Source: Actinomycetes bacterium (lineage in GTDB: Bacteria; Actinomycetota; Acidimicrobiia; Acidimicrobiales; Microtrichaceae). From it: a stretch of DNA of 10,041 bases. This document shows, piece by piece, positions 1 through 6,672 of the stretch. The stretch lies in assembly GCA_023423475.1 (NCBI GenBank), contig JAFAFN010000302.1:1-10041 (forward strand). Direction: 5' to 3'. Each line of letters begins with the position of its first letter. The stretch's first letter is position 1. The notes beneath the pieces are model-generated. The model did no database searches. It saw nothing but the letters and a program-made list of their open reading frames with translations, and was not told the origin of the DNA. The position numbers were made by a program, and so were the translations under genes.

Positions 1-167
1 ATCGCGAGCACCTCGTTGTGCAGCAGCGCCTCGCCCTCGGCGAGCTCCGGCAGGGGCACCTCGATCAGCTCGACGTCGTCCCACGTGACCAGCCCCTCGG
101 GCCGGCGCCGCAGCACGATCCGTTGCATCGTCTCGGGCAGGTCGTCGCGGGTGATCAGCCCCGTCAT
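1..167 (-). CDS. NADP-dependent oxidoreductase, MDR/CurA-PTGR type, N-terminal fragment
   Basis: Only the first 55 codons are visible; the gene runs off the left edge. The reverse-strand translation contains MQRIVLRRRPEGLVTWDDVE followed by a stretch ending LPELAEGEALLHNEVLAI. The pattern R-PEG-----D-----E-P-PEL-EGE-L--N is the usual beginning of zinc-independent medium-chain reductases of the prostaglandin reductase/CurA/YncB group, which reduce C=C bonds of enones with NADPH. The cofactor-binding domain is outside the window, so substrate and activity cannot be judged. I chose the ATG at 167 because GGTGA lies 6 bases upstream. The in-frame ATG at 128 (MQR...) would also fit the family. The 49-base gap to the NYN gene upstream holds GC-rich short repeats (GCTCGC three times on the minus strand) but no clear promoter, so the two may be cotranscribed. 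Confidence 0.75.
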   Translation of the reverse strand, partial: MTGLITRDDLPETMQRIVLRRRPEGLVTWDDVELIEVPLPELAEGEALLHNEVLA

Positions 168-216
168 GGTCGGTCACCGTAGCGAGCGAGCCAGCGCGAG
201 CAGGCCGGAACGGGCC

Positions 217-780
217 TCAGAGGAACGACGTCGGGTCGAACTCTTCGAGCGGGATGATCCGCAGTCGGGGCAGACGGTGGGTGAAGCTCTCCGCATCGTG
301 CTCGAGGTCGAAGACGTCGAGACCGGCGGCGATCAGCTCGGCGTACTGGGTGCTGATGAACTCCTGGAAGCCGAGCAGCCCGACGCGGCGGTCGCCGATC
401 AACGGGGCGAGCTGGGGCACGAAGTCCGCGTCGTGGCTCGCCAGGATCACGTCACCGGGGCGATCGGCGATCGCCTCGAGCGTCCGCTGGATGCCGACGT
501 CGACCACCTTCTGGTCCGAGGTCCCCGAGAGCGGGACCGGAGTGAAATCCATTGCCATCAACGCCTGCATGAACGGCATCGGCAGCGTGCCGGAGCTGGC
601 GTTCACGAAGAACAATGCGGTGACCGGCTGACCGTAGGTCCGCTCCACGAACCCTCGGACCCGGTCCCAGCGGGGCCGGTCGTCGGGCGCCGGGCGACCG
701 TTGAGGATGTTGCCACCCAGCGTCGCGTCGATGTTCTCGCCATCGACGAGCAGGTACGTGGGTCGGCCCTCGTCGGTCAT
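217..780 (-). CDS. NYN-domain (PIN-like nuclease) protein
   Basis: A 187-aa cytoplasmic protein made almost entirely of one NYN domain (LabA/DUF88-like, PIN-fold). Visible acidic motifs are LLVDGENID (D13, N16), KVVDVGIQ (D94) and ASHDADFVP (D117, D119). They match the usual layout of the metal-binding aspartates in PIN/NYN ribonucleases. Members are known or suspected to cut RNA in a metal-dependent way, but no RNA target can be read from the sequence. The frame stays open upstream to a GTG at 843. I prefer the ATG at 780 because the added residues are basic and low in family resemblance, and MTDEGRPTYLLVDGENID is the standard family beginning. There is no SD. The bases just upstream (GAGACT, then 6 bases, then ATG) could be a weak -10 box of a leaderless mRNA. 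It is divergent from the tRNA-Arg unit. Confidence 0.88.
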   Translation of the reverse strand: MTDEGRPTYLLVDGENIDATLGGNILNGRPAPDDRPRWDRVRGFVERTYGQPVTALFFVNASSGTLPMPFMQALMAMDFTPVPLSGTSDQKVVDVGIQRTLEAIADRPGDVILASHDADFVPQLAPLIGDRRVGLLGFQEFISTQYAELIAAGLDVFDLEHDAESFTHRLPRLRIIPLEEFDPTSFL

Positions 781-852
781 CGCGCCAGTCTCGCAGCGAG
801 CATCCCGATTCCGTCGGACGACCTCGGGTGATCCCGTCAGCACGAGGGTACC

Positions 853-858
853 TAGGAT
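853..858 (+). promoter_or_regulatory. Probable -10 box of the tRNA-Arg transcript
   Basis: TAGGAT matches the bacterial TAnnnT -10 consensus and lies 16 bases before the mature tRNA 5' end. That would place a start site near 865 and leave a leader of about 10 bases for RNase P removal. No convincing TTGACA-like -35 is seen at 17-18 bases upstream. It lies in the short divergent gap with the NYN gene. Confidence 0.5.
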
Positions 859-874
859 GGCGATCGGTGTTCCC

Positions 875-950
875 GCCTTCGTAGCTCAGGGGATAGAGCA
901 ACCGCCTCCTAAGCGGTAGGTCGCTGGTTCGAATCCAGCCGAGGGCACCA
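875..950 (+). tRNA. tRNA-Arg, anticodon CCU (reads AGG), CCA encoded
   Basis: A full cloverleaf can be folded. The acceptor stem is 875-881 (GCCTTCG) with 940-946 (CGAGGGC), including one T-G wobble. The D stem is GCTC/GAGC (884-887 and 896-899). The anticodon stem is 901-905/913-917 with loop CTCCTAA, putting anticodon CCT at 908-910. The variable loop is 918-922, the T stem is 923-927/935-939, and the T loop TTCGAAT is at 928-934. The discriminator base is A947, and CCA is encoded at 948-950. It decodes the rare codon AGG. Arg tRNA genes are frequent integration sites, but no integrase, duplicated 3' end or other sign of insertion is seen here. No terminator separates it from the SDR-like gene. 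Confidence 0.97.
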
Positions 951-953
951 CTC

Positions 954-961
954 AGGAGGTG
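954..961 (+). promoter_or_regulatory. Strong Shine-Dalgarno directly after the tRNA
   Basis: AGGAGGTG is a near-perfect complement of the 16S 3' end. It is 5 bases from the ATG at 967 and begins only 3 bases after the tRNA CCA end at 950. There is no room for a promoter between the tRNA and this site. Confidence 0.85.
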
Positions 962-966
962 TCCAC

Positions 967-1617
967 ATGGACGTCGTCGTCATCGGAGGACACGGCAAGG
1001 TCGCGCTGCGGCTGTCCGCCCTGCTCGTGTCAGGGGGCGACGCCGTGACGTCGCTGATCCGCAACCCCGACCACGCCGACGACGTGGCGGCCACCGGTGC
1101 CACACCCGTGGTCGCCGACGTCGAGTCGCTCCACACCGACGGCATCGCCGAGATCCTCCGCGGACACGACGCGGTCGTGTGGTCCGCAGGTGCGGGCGGC
1201 GGCAATGCCCGCCGCACCTACGCCGTCGACCGAGAGGCGGCGATCCGCTCGATGGACGCGGCGGAGTCCGTCGGCGTACGCCGCTACGTGATGGTCTCGT
1301 ACTTCGGCGCCGGGCCGGACCACGGCGTCCCCGACGACCACAGCTTCCAGGCCTACGCCGAGGCGAAGGCGGCCGCGGACGGCTACCTCGCGACCACCGG
1401 CCTGGACTGGACGATCCTCGGACCGGGCACCCTCACCGACGAACCGGGCACCGGCGAGATCGGCATCGGCGCCGAGGCCACGACATCGGACGTCCCTCGC
1501 GACGACGTCGCCGCGGTGGCCGCTGCGGTGCTCCACTCCCCCGCCACCGTCGGGCATCGGATCGACTTCAACTCCGGCTCGACGCCGATCGGCACCGCCA
1601 TCGCCGCGCTCGGCTGA
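967..1617 (+). CDS. NAD(P)-binding atypical SDR (YwnB/YhfK-like)
   Basis: A 216-aa Rossmann-fold protein. The N-terminus MDVVVIGGHGKVA has the atypical-SDR dinucleotide motif GxxGxxA (G7, G10, A13). Residues 105-115 (RRYVMVSYFGA) are the usual strand before the active site, and Y130xxxK134 (YAEAK) fits the SDR catalytic pair. DWTILGPGTLTDEPGTG (147-163) is the typical substrate-side loop of the NmrA/YwnB-type a5 subgroup, often annotated as NAD(P)H-binding protein or nucleoside-diphosphate-sugar epimerase. Its substrate is unknown. Length is normal for the subgroup (about 210-220 aa). The start is fixed by AGGAGGTG 5 bases upstream. It follows the tRNA-Arg so closely that it is probably expressed from the tRNA promoter. 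The amidase starts 27 bases after its stop and seems to have its own promoter. Confidence 0.88.
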   Translation: MDVVVIGGHGKVALRLSALLVSGGDAVTSLIRNPDHADDVAATGATPVVADVESLHTDGIAEILRGHDAVVWSAGAGGGNARRTYAVDREAAIRSMDAAESVGVRRYVMVSYFGAGPDHGVPDDHSFQAYAEAKAAADGYLATTGLDWTILGPGTLTDEPGTGEIGIGAEATTSDVPRDDVAAVAAAVLHSPATVGHRIDFNSGSTPIGTAIAALG

Positions 1618-1632
1618 GCCGGACCGCTGACC

Positions 1633-1638
1633 TAGCGT
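1633..1638 (+). promoter_or_regulatory. Probable -10 box for leaderless amidase mRNA
   Basis: TAGCGT is followed by 6 bases and then the ATG of the amidase at 1645. That spacing puts transcription start at the A of the start codon. No SD precedes the ATG, consistent with a leaderless mRNA. The same hexamer starts other units at 3018, 7621 and, on the minus strand, 7315-7310. Confidence 0.55.
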
Positions 1639-1644
1639 GACCGC

Positions 1645-3003
1645 ATGATCGAGGAACTCGCACGTTCGGTCCGCGACGGTGAGGTCTCGCCGTCAGAGCT
1701 CGTCGCCGACTCGTTGGCCCGCATCGACGCCGCGGCATCGCTCAACGCCGTGACCGCCACCGATCCCGAACGGTCGCTCGCCGAGGCCGAGGCGCACCCA
1801 CGGACCGGGCCGCTGGCCGGGCTCCCGCTCCTGGTCAAGGACATGGCGCGCTGCGCCGGCTGGCGCACGACCTCGGGCTCGTCGCTGTTCGCCGACGCCG
1901 AGCCGGACCTCGTCGACGACGCCGCCGTCGAGCGGCTGCGCGCCGCCGGCGCGATCGTCGTCGGTCGGACCAACTCCCCCGCATTCGGCCACGCGCCGTA
2001 CACCTCGAACGAGCTGTTCGGATCGACGCTCAACCCGTGGAACCCGCAGCGCTCACCCGGCGGCTCGAGCGGCGGATCCGCCGCGGCGCTCGCCGCAGGA
2101 CTGGTCCCGCTCGCCACGACCTCGGACGGCGGCGGCTCGGTCCGCATCCCCGCGAGCTGCTGCGGACTCGTCGGCTACAAGCCGACCATGGGAGCGATCG
2201 GGCGCAACGTGCTGCCGCGCTGGGTCGAGTTCTCCACCCAGGGCATCACCGCGTCGACCGTCGCGGACGTCGAGTACCTGGCTCGGATCGTGCTCGGTCC
2301 GGCGCCGGGCGACTGGACCTCGGCGCCCGCGGGCACGGTCGCCACCGCGCCCACCGCGCCATCCAGGGTGCTCGCCTGTCGGACCTTCCGGGCCGACGTC
2401 GACCCCGTCGTCGAGGCCGCCTACGACGACGCCCTGGCGCAGCTCTCGGCCTCGGGTGTCACCGTCGAGCGCGTCGACGCCCCGTCGAACCCCGCGGCGG
2501 TCGCCGACTGGTTCGTGATGTCGTGCGCGGAGCTCGCCCAGAGCCTCGGCGACCTCAGGGACCGCTGGGACGAGGTCGACGACGACCTGCGCGACAAGCT
2601 GCTCTTCGGCGAGCAGGTCGCCCTCGCCGACTACCTGGCGGCACAGCGACGGCGCCACGAGATCGGGGCCCGCATCGACGCCGTGCTCGGCCAGGACTCG
2701 GTGCTGGTGCTGCCCACCCTCAACGTGCAGAGCTGGGGGCCGGCCGAGTCACCCGCATGGGACGCGGGGTCGGTCACGGGTGACCCGACGATCGCCACGA
2801 ACACCCCGGAGCTGAACGGCACGGGCCATCCGGCGGTCTCGGCACCGCTCGGCCTCGACGACGTCGGTGTGCCCTTCGGTCTCCAGATCGTCGCACCCCG
2901 CTACGCGGACGGCCTCGCGCTCGGCCTCGCCGCCGAGCTCGAACGGCTCCGCCCGTGGCCACTGGTCGCGCCGGGCTACACCCCCTTCGGAACGCAGGGC
3001 TGA
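1645..3003 (+). CDS. Amidase-signature family hydrolase
   Basis: A 452-aa amidase-signature enzyme, normal length for the family (450-500). These enzymes hydrolyse amide or carbamoyl bonds with a Ser-cisSer-Lys triad. By position the triad is K65 (in LPLLVKD), S141 (in SPGGSSGGS) and S165 (in SDGGGSVRIPASCCG). The spacing between the two serines (24) is the same as in fatty acid amide hydrolase. The motif following, GLVGYKPT, is also typical. No gatB or gatC gene is near, so it is not likely to be the GatA subunit of the tRNA amidotransferase; the substrate cannot be told. No signal peptide is seen, so it is cytoplasmic. The ATG lacks an SD but lies 6 bases after a TAGCGT box, suggesting leaderless translation. 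It is on the same strand as the SDR-like gene, 27 bases after its stop. Confidence 0.95.
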   Translation: MIEELARSVRDGEVSPSELVADSLARIDAAASLNAVTATDPERSLAEAEAHPRTGPLAGLPLLVKDMARCAGWRTTSGSSLFADAEPDLVDDAAVERLRAAGAIVVGRTNSPAFGHAPYTSNELFGSTLNPWNPQRSPGGSSGGSAAALAAGLVPLATTSDGGGSVRIPASCCGLVGYKPTMGAIGRNVLPRWVEFSTQGITASTVADVEYLARIVLGPAPGDWTSAPAGTVATAPTAPSRVLACRTFRADVDPVVEAAYDDALAQLSASGVTVERVDAPSNPAAVADWFVMSCAELAQSLGDLRDRWDEVDDDLRDKLLFGEQVALADYLAAQRRRHEIGARIDAVLGQDSVLVLPTLNVQSWGPAESPAWDAGSVTGDPTIATNTPELNGTGHPAVSAPLGLDDVGVPFGLQIVAPRYADGLALGLAAELERLRPWPLVAPGYTPFGTQG

Positions 3004-3017
3004 CGCACCCGGCGCAC

Positions 3018-3023
3018 TAGCGT
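3018..3023 (+). promoter_or_regulatory. Probable -10 box for the GlsB-like gene
   Basis: TAGCGT lies 14 bases after the amidase stop codon. A start site about 7 bases downstream (near 3030) would give a 5' leader of about 57 bases containing a perfect palindrome and an SD. No clear -35 is seen. The surrounding string CTAGCGTG resembles that at the amidase promoter. Confidence 0.5.
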
Positions 3024-3034
3024 GGACCGTCCCA

Positions 3035-3054
3035 GCGGCACCGATCGGTGCCGC
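3035..3054. promoter_or_regulatory. Perfect 20-bp palindrome in the GlsB-like leader
   Basis: GCGGCACCGATCGGTGCCGC is identical to its own reverse complement. It begins about 5 bases after the inferred transcription start and ends 33 bases before the GTG at 3087. As DNA it has the size and symmetry of an operator for a dimeric repressor (TetR- or MarR-sized). As RNA it would form an 8-bp stem with a GAUC loop that does not cover the SD. There is no T-tract, so an ordinary intrinsic terminator for the amidase is unlikely. Confidence 0.6.
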
Positions 3055-3086
3055 GCAGGTCCGACCGTGCCCACCAGGAGTCCTCC

Positions 3087-3335
3087 GTGCTGATCCTCGC
3101 CATCCTCGCCTTCGGAATGATCGTCGGTTGGCTCGCCCAGATCGTCGTCGGTGGTCCGACCCGACCGAACGCCCAGTCGCTCGTCGCCGGTCTGCTCGGT
3201 TCGCTCGTCGGCGGCACGCTCGCCAGCCTCATCTCGGGCGAGGACTTCAAGTTGCAGTTCAGCGGCCTCATCGGCTCCTTCGTCGGCGCGGTCATCGTCG
3301 TGCTGATCTGGAACGCGATCGCCGCTCGGTCATGA
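3087..3335 (+). CDS. GlsB/YeaQ/YmgE-family small membrane protein
   Basis: An 82-aa, very hydrophobic protein with three predicted membrane segments. They begin LILAILAFGMIVGWLAQIVV (about residues 2-21), SLVAGLLGSLVGGTLASLI (31-49) and GLIGSFVGAVIVVLIWNAIA (60-79). Size, glycine spacing and the GW-A-----G opening match the transglycosylase-associated (GlsB/YeaQ/YmgE) family. That name is historical; members are often stress-induced inner-membrane proteins, and no enzyme activity is established. I chose the GTG at 3087 because AGGAG lies 6 bases upstream; the frame reaches back to a GTG at 3048 inside the palindrome, which would add a charged tail atypical of the family. The stop overlaps the ATG of an 11-codon mini-ORF. 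Confidence 0.85.
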   Translation: MLILAILAFGMIVGWLAQIVVGGPTRPNAQSLVAGLLGSLVGGTLASLISGEDFKLQFSGLIGSFVGAVIVVLIWNAIAARS

Positions 3336-3367
3336 CCTCGACCGGCGGGGTGGACTCGGCCCGGTGA
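3332..3367 (+). CDS. 11-codon mini-ORF bridging two genes
   Basis: ATGACC... encodes MTSTGGVDSAR. Its ATG overlaps the upstream stop as ATGA (3332-3335), and its own TGA overlaps the downstream start as GTGA (3364-3367). All codons but the stop end in G or C. It has no SD of its own. It may be a coupling cistron that carries ribosomes from the GlsB-like gene to the flavoprotein, or it may be a chance reading frame. No function is claimed for the peptide. Confidence 0.3.
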   Translation: MTSTGGVDSAR

Positions 3368-4800
3368 GCGACCGGGTCGACGCCGTCGTCGTCGGGTCCG
3401 GGCCCAACGGTCTGGTCGCCGCACTGACCCTGGCTCGCGCCGGATGGAAGGTGCTCGTCCTCGAGGCGAACGACCGGCCCGGCGGAGGGACCCGATCGGC
3501 CGAGCTCACGCTGCCCGGCTTCGTGCACGACGTCTGCTCGGCGATCCACCCTCTCGGTGTCGGTTCACCCGCGTTCCGCGACCTGGGACTCGAGCGTGAG
3601 GGAGTGCGCTGGATCCACCCGGAGGTCCCGCTCGCCCACACCTTGCGGCCCGAGCGAGGCGTGCTGCTCGACCGCTCGCTGGAGCACACCGTCGACGGAC
3701 TCGGACAGGACGGTCCGGGGTGGCGGCGACTGGTGGGACCGTCGGTGCGCGCGGGACTGCCCCTCTCGGACTCGCTGCTCGCACCGCTGACGATCCCGCC
3801 ACGGCACCCGATCACGCTCGCCCGCTACGGAGTCACCGGCATCCGGTCCGCCCGGTCGATCGCCCGCACCCACTTCGACGGCGACGCCGGCCCCGCGCTG
3901 CTCGCCGGACTCGCTGCCCACTCGATGCTGGCGCTCGACCGCCCGATCACCGGCGGCTTCGCCATGCTGCTCGCCCAGCTCGGCCACGTGGTCGGCTGGC
4001 CCATGGCCGAGGGCGGGTCCCAGGCCATCGCCGACGCGCTGGTCGCGCTGCTGGAGCGGGCTGGCGGCGAGGTCCGCTGCGGTGTCCGGATCGGCGCCCT
4101 CTCGGAGCTGCCACCGGCTCGAGCGGTCGTGCTCGACGTGACGCCCCGACAGCTGATCGGGATCGCCGGGGAGCGGTTGCCGGCGTCGTACCGGCGGCAG
4201 CTCGACCGCTATCGCTACGGGCCCGGCGTGTTCAAGGTCGACTGGGCGCTCGACGGTCCGGTGCCCTGGCGCGACCCCGACGTCGCCAGGGCCGGCACGG
4301 TGCACGTGGGTGGCACCTTCGACGAGGTGGCGGCGGCCGAGGCCGACGTCGTGGCGGGCCGGACACCCGAGCACCCGATGGTGCTCGTGGCCCAGCAGAG
4401 CCTCTTCGACCCGACCCGTGCACCCGCCGACGCCCAGACGCTCTGGGGGTACTGCCACGTCCCGTCCGGCTCGACCGTCGACATGACGGGGCGGATCGAG
4501 GCGCAGATCGAGCGGTTCGCCCCGGGGTTCCGCGACCGCATCCTGGCCCGAGCCGTCAGCGGCCCTGGCGCAGTAGAGGCCCACAACGCGAACTACGTCG
4601 GGGGCGACATCAACGGTGGTGTCGCCGACCTGCAGCAGTTCCTGTTCCGTCCCGTGCCGTCGCTGTCACCATGGCGGACACCCGTCGACGGGTTGTACCT
4701 CTGCTCCTCCTCGACCCCACCGGGCGGAGGGGTGCACGGCATGTGCGGACGAGCGGCCGCGGACGTCGTCCTGCGCGACGCCGCCCACGGCAAGCTCTGA
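3364..4800 (+). CDS. FAD-dependent oxidoreductase, PYROXD2/phytoene-desaturase-like
   Basis: A 478-aa flavoprotein. The N-terminus has the FAD-binding GxGxxG (G11, G13, G16 in VVGSGPNGLVAA), an acidic residue ending the second strand (E34 in VLEAN) and RPGGGTRS (38-45). The C-terminus has GLYLCSSSTPPGGGVHGMCG (443-462), the second FAD-contact motif typical of the phytoene desaturase/PYROXD2 group. Length is a little under the usual 500-530. No carotenoid biosynthesis gene (synthase, cyclase) is nearby, so a role as CrtI is not supported; many bacterial members are uncharacterised. The start is a GTG without a well-placed SD (GGGGTGG is about 11 bases away), and it overlaps a mini-ORF stop as GTGA, suggesting translation coupled to the GlsB-like gene. 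It is convergent with the amidohydrolase, 7 bases between stops. Confidence 0.9.
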   Translation: MSDRVDAVVVGSGPNGLVAALTLARAGWKVLVLEANDRPGGGTRSAELTLPGFVHDVCSAIHPLGVGSPAFRDLGLEREGVRWIHPEVPLAHTLRPERGVLLDRSLEHTVDGLGQDGPGWRRLVGPSVRAGLPLSDSLLAPLTIPPRHPITLARYGVTGIRSARSIARTHFDGDAGPALLAGLAAHSMLALDRPITGGFAMLLAQLGHVVGWPMAEGGSQAIADALVALLERAGGEVRCGVRIGALSELPPARAVVLDVTPRQLIGIAGERLPASYRRQLDRYRYGPGVFKVDWALDGPVPWRDPDVARAGTVHVGGTFDEVAAAEADVVAGRTPEHPMVLVAQQSLFDPTRAPADAQTLWGYCHVPSGSTVDMTGRIEAQIERFAPGFRDRILARAVSGPGAVEAHNANYVGGDINGGVADLQQFLFRPVPSLSPWRTPVDGLYLCSSSTPPGGGVHGMCGRAAADVVLRDAAHGKL

Positions 4801-4801
4801 A

Positions 4802-4817
4802 CCCGCCTCAGCGCGGG
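4802..4817. terminator. Small hairpin between convergent stops
   Basis: CCCGC (4802-4806) pairs with GCGGG (4813-4817) around a 6-base loop. It sits across the stops of the flavoprotein (plus) and amidohydrolase (minus). It has no T-tract on either side, so it is at best a weak bidirectional terminator element. Confidence 0.25.
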
Positions 4818-6556
4818 GCAGGTCGCGTGCCGCGGATCAATCCGCCGGGCAGCGCGCCGGTGTGGGTGCCGTCCTCGAAGGTCACCGTGCCGCCCTTGAC
4901 CGTGTAGCGGTAGCCAGCGGCCGTCTGCATCAGGCGACGCCCACCCGCAGGAAGGTCGTGCACGATCGTCGGGGGATGGCACGCCAGCGCGTCGAGGTCG
5001 ATCACGTTGAGGTCCGCCAGGTAGCCCGGAGCGAGCAGGCCCCGGTCGTTCCACCCCATGTGCGCCGCGTTGCGGGCGGTGTGCCCGTGCACGATCCGTT
5101 CGAGGGGCACCTTGTCACCACGCGAGCGATCGCGGCTCCAGACCGTCATCGACGACGTCGTCATCGAGGCGTCGCAGATCGCGCCGCAGTGGGCACCCGC
5201 GTCGGACAGACCGAAGAGCGTGTTCGGCGACGTGATCATCTCGTGGATGTCGTCGAAGTTGCCGTGGGCGAAGTTGAACAGCGGCAGATACAGCAGCTGG
5301 GTGCCGTCACGCTCGAGCAGCAGGTCGTAGACCATCGACGCCGGGTCCGCGCCGTCGCGCCGGGCCTCGGCCGCGATCGACCAGTCCCGGTCCATCTCGT
5401 AGTCGACCGGGTCGGACAGCCGGAACGTGATGTCGAACCCGGACATGATCTGCTGCACGATGCCGGGCTCGAGCGTCGCGACGATCTCGGCGTGCTCCGC
5501 CAGGATGCGGCGCTTGCGCTCCGGATCCCGCAACGCCGTGAGCTTCTCCTCGATCGGAGCGAACCCCAGCTCGCCGTAGGACGCACAGAAGGCGAACGGG
5601 TTCGCGGTGGCCTGCATGCCGAGCAGCACCCCGATCGGGCGGGATGCGACCTGTGCCTTCACGTCGAGGCCCCCGTCGACCATGCGATCGACCCAGTCCA
5701 TCTGGAAACGCCACCGCTCGGGCGAGTGGTACGCCTGCTGCATCGTGAACGACAGGGGTCGCCCGCTGACCCGGGCGAAGGTCTCGAGCAGGTCGAGCTC
5801 GCGCTGCGCGACCTCGTCGTCGGGTGTCTGGTAGAGGTCGCTGATCAGCTGCACCACACCGGCACCCGCGGTCCGCATCGCGTCCGCGATCGCGAGCAGC
5901 TCGGCCTCGGACGCGGTCAACGTCGGGATGTGCTCCCCCTCGGACGTCCGGTGGATCTCGGTGCGCGAGGTGGCGAAGCCGATCGCACCGGCGGCGAGCG
6001 CCTCGTGCACCTGCCGGGCCATCTCGGCGATCTCGCCCTCGGTCGGCGCCTGCGTGTGATCCGCGCCGCGCTCCCCCATGACGAACGTGCGCAGCGCCGC
6101 GTGCGGCACGTGCGAGGCCACGTCGACGGTGTGCGGCTTCGACTCGAGCGAGTCGAGGTACTCCGGGAACGTCTCCCAGTCCCACGTCAGGCCCTCGGCG
6201 AGCGCGGTGCCGGGGATGTCCTCGACCCCTTCGAGCAGGCTGATCAGCCAGGCGTGCTTGTCGGGCGATGCCGGTGCGAACCCGACCCCGCAGTTGCCCA
6301 TGGCGATGGTCGTCACGCCGTGCAGCGACGACGGGGCGACCACCGGGTCCCAGGTGACCTGACCGTCGAAGTGGGTGTGGATGTCGATGAAGCCCGGCGT
6401 GACGATGGCACCGTCCGCGTCGAGTTCACGCGTCGCGGTGCCGGTGACCTCGCCGACCTCGGTGATGATCCCGTCACTGACCGCGACGTCGGCGCGCACG
6501 GCCGCGTTGCCGCTGCCGTCGACCACGGTGCCGTTGCGGATGATCAGGTCGGCCAT
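4808..6556 (-). CDS. N-acyl-D-amino-acid deacylase-type amidohydrolase
   Basis: A 582-aa metal-dependent hydrolase of the amidohydrolase superfamily, D-aminoacylase branch. It has the N-terminal beta-sandwich strand (MADLIIRNGTVVDGSGN), the metal motif GFIDIHTHFDGQ (H60, H62), the metal-ligand cysteine of this branch in MGNCGVGFAP (C89), TSRTEIHRTSEGEHIPT (196-212) and the catalytic aspartate in GLSDAGAH (D452). The end closes with ALPGGLIRG, the usual C-terminal sandwich. These enzymes remove N-acyl groups from D-amino acids; many long actinobacterial members have no tested substrate. I cannot place every histidine ligand with certainty. The start is ATG 6556, with AGGGGGA 5 bases upstream. 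The frame is open further upstream to 6856, but that part overlaps the next gene and reads like non-coding sequence. No obvious -10 is seen in the 116-base gap upstream. Confidence 0.92.
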   Translation of the reverse strand: MADLIIRNGTVVDGSGNAAVRADVAVSDGIITEVGEVTGTATRELDADGAIVTPGFIDIHTHFDGQVTWDPVVAPSSLHGVTTIAMGNCGVGFAPASPDKHAWLISLLEGVEDIPGTALAEGLTWDWETFPEYLDSLESKPHTVDVASHVPHAALRTFVMGERGADHTQAPTEGEIAEMARQVHEALAAGAIGFATSRTEIHRTSEGEHIPTLTASEAELLAIADAMRTAGAGVVQLISDLYQTPDDEVAQRELDLLETFARVSGRPLSFTMQQAYHSPERWRFQMDWVDRMVDGGLDVKAQVASRPIGVLLGMQATANPFAFCASYGELGFAPIEEKLTALRDPERKRRILAEHAEIVATLEPGIVQQIMSGFDITFRLSDPVDYEMDRDWSIAAEARRDGADPASMVYDLLLERDGTQLLYLPLFNFAHGNFDDIHEMITSPNTLFGLSDAGAHCGAICDASMTTSSMTVWSRDRSRGDKVPLERIVHGHTARNAAHMGWNDRGLLAPGYLADLNVIDLDALACHPPTIVHDLPAGGRRLMQTAAGYRYTVKGGTVTFEDGTHTGALPGGLIRGTRPAPR

Positions 6557-6672
6557 GCGTTCCCCCTGTTGCGTGCGCCGCCCGTACCCCCGAGCAGCGG
6601 TCCCCTCAACCCTTGCCCAGATCGTCTCCGGTTTCGAGGCGGTCACCTCGATGACGAGGAGGATGTGGGATG

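Noticed and set aside
16..831. A 271-codon plus-strand frame over the oxidoreductase and NYN genes
   Set aside because: The minus-strand NYN motifs are clear, and this frame is low-complexity Arg/Ser/Glu-rich sequence.
875..950. tRNA-Arg as integration site of a mobile element
   Set aside because: No integrase, no second copy of the tRNA 3' end in the window, and the next gene is an ordinary enzyme with matching composition.
1645..3003. GatA subunit of the Glu-tRNA amidotransferase
   Set aside because: The amidase signature is present, but no gatB or gatC is near and the gene stands alone with its own promoter.
3565..4584. A 339-codon frame antisense to the flavoprotein
   Set aside because: Composition is that of a GC-rich shadow frame (many R, H, G), with no motif and no SD.
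3364..4800. A carotenoid (crtI) gene
   Set aside because: It shares the FAD motifs with phytoene desaturases, but no carotenoid genes are nearby and the C-terminal motif is equally typical of PYROXD2-like proteins.
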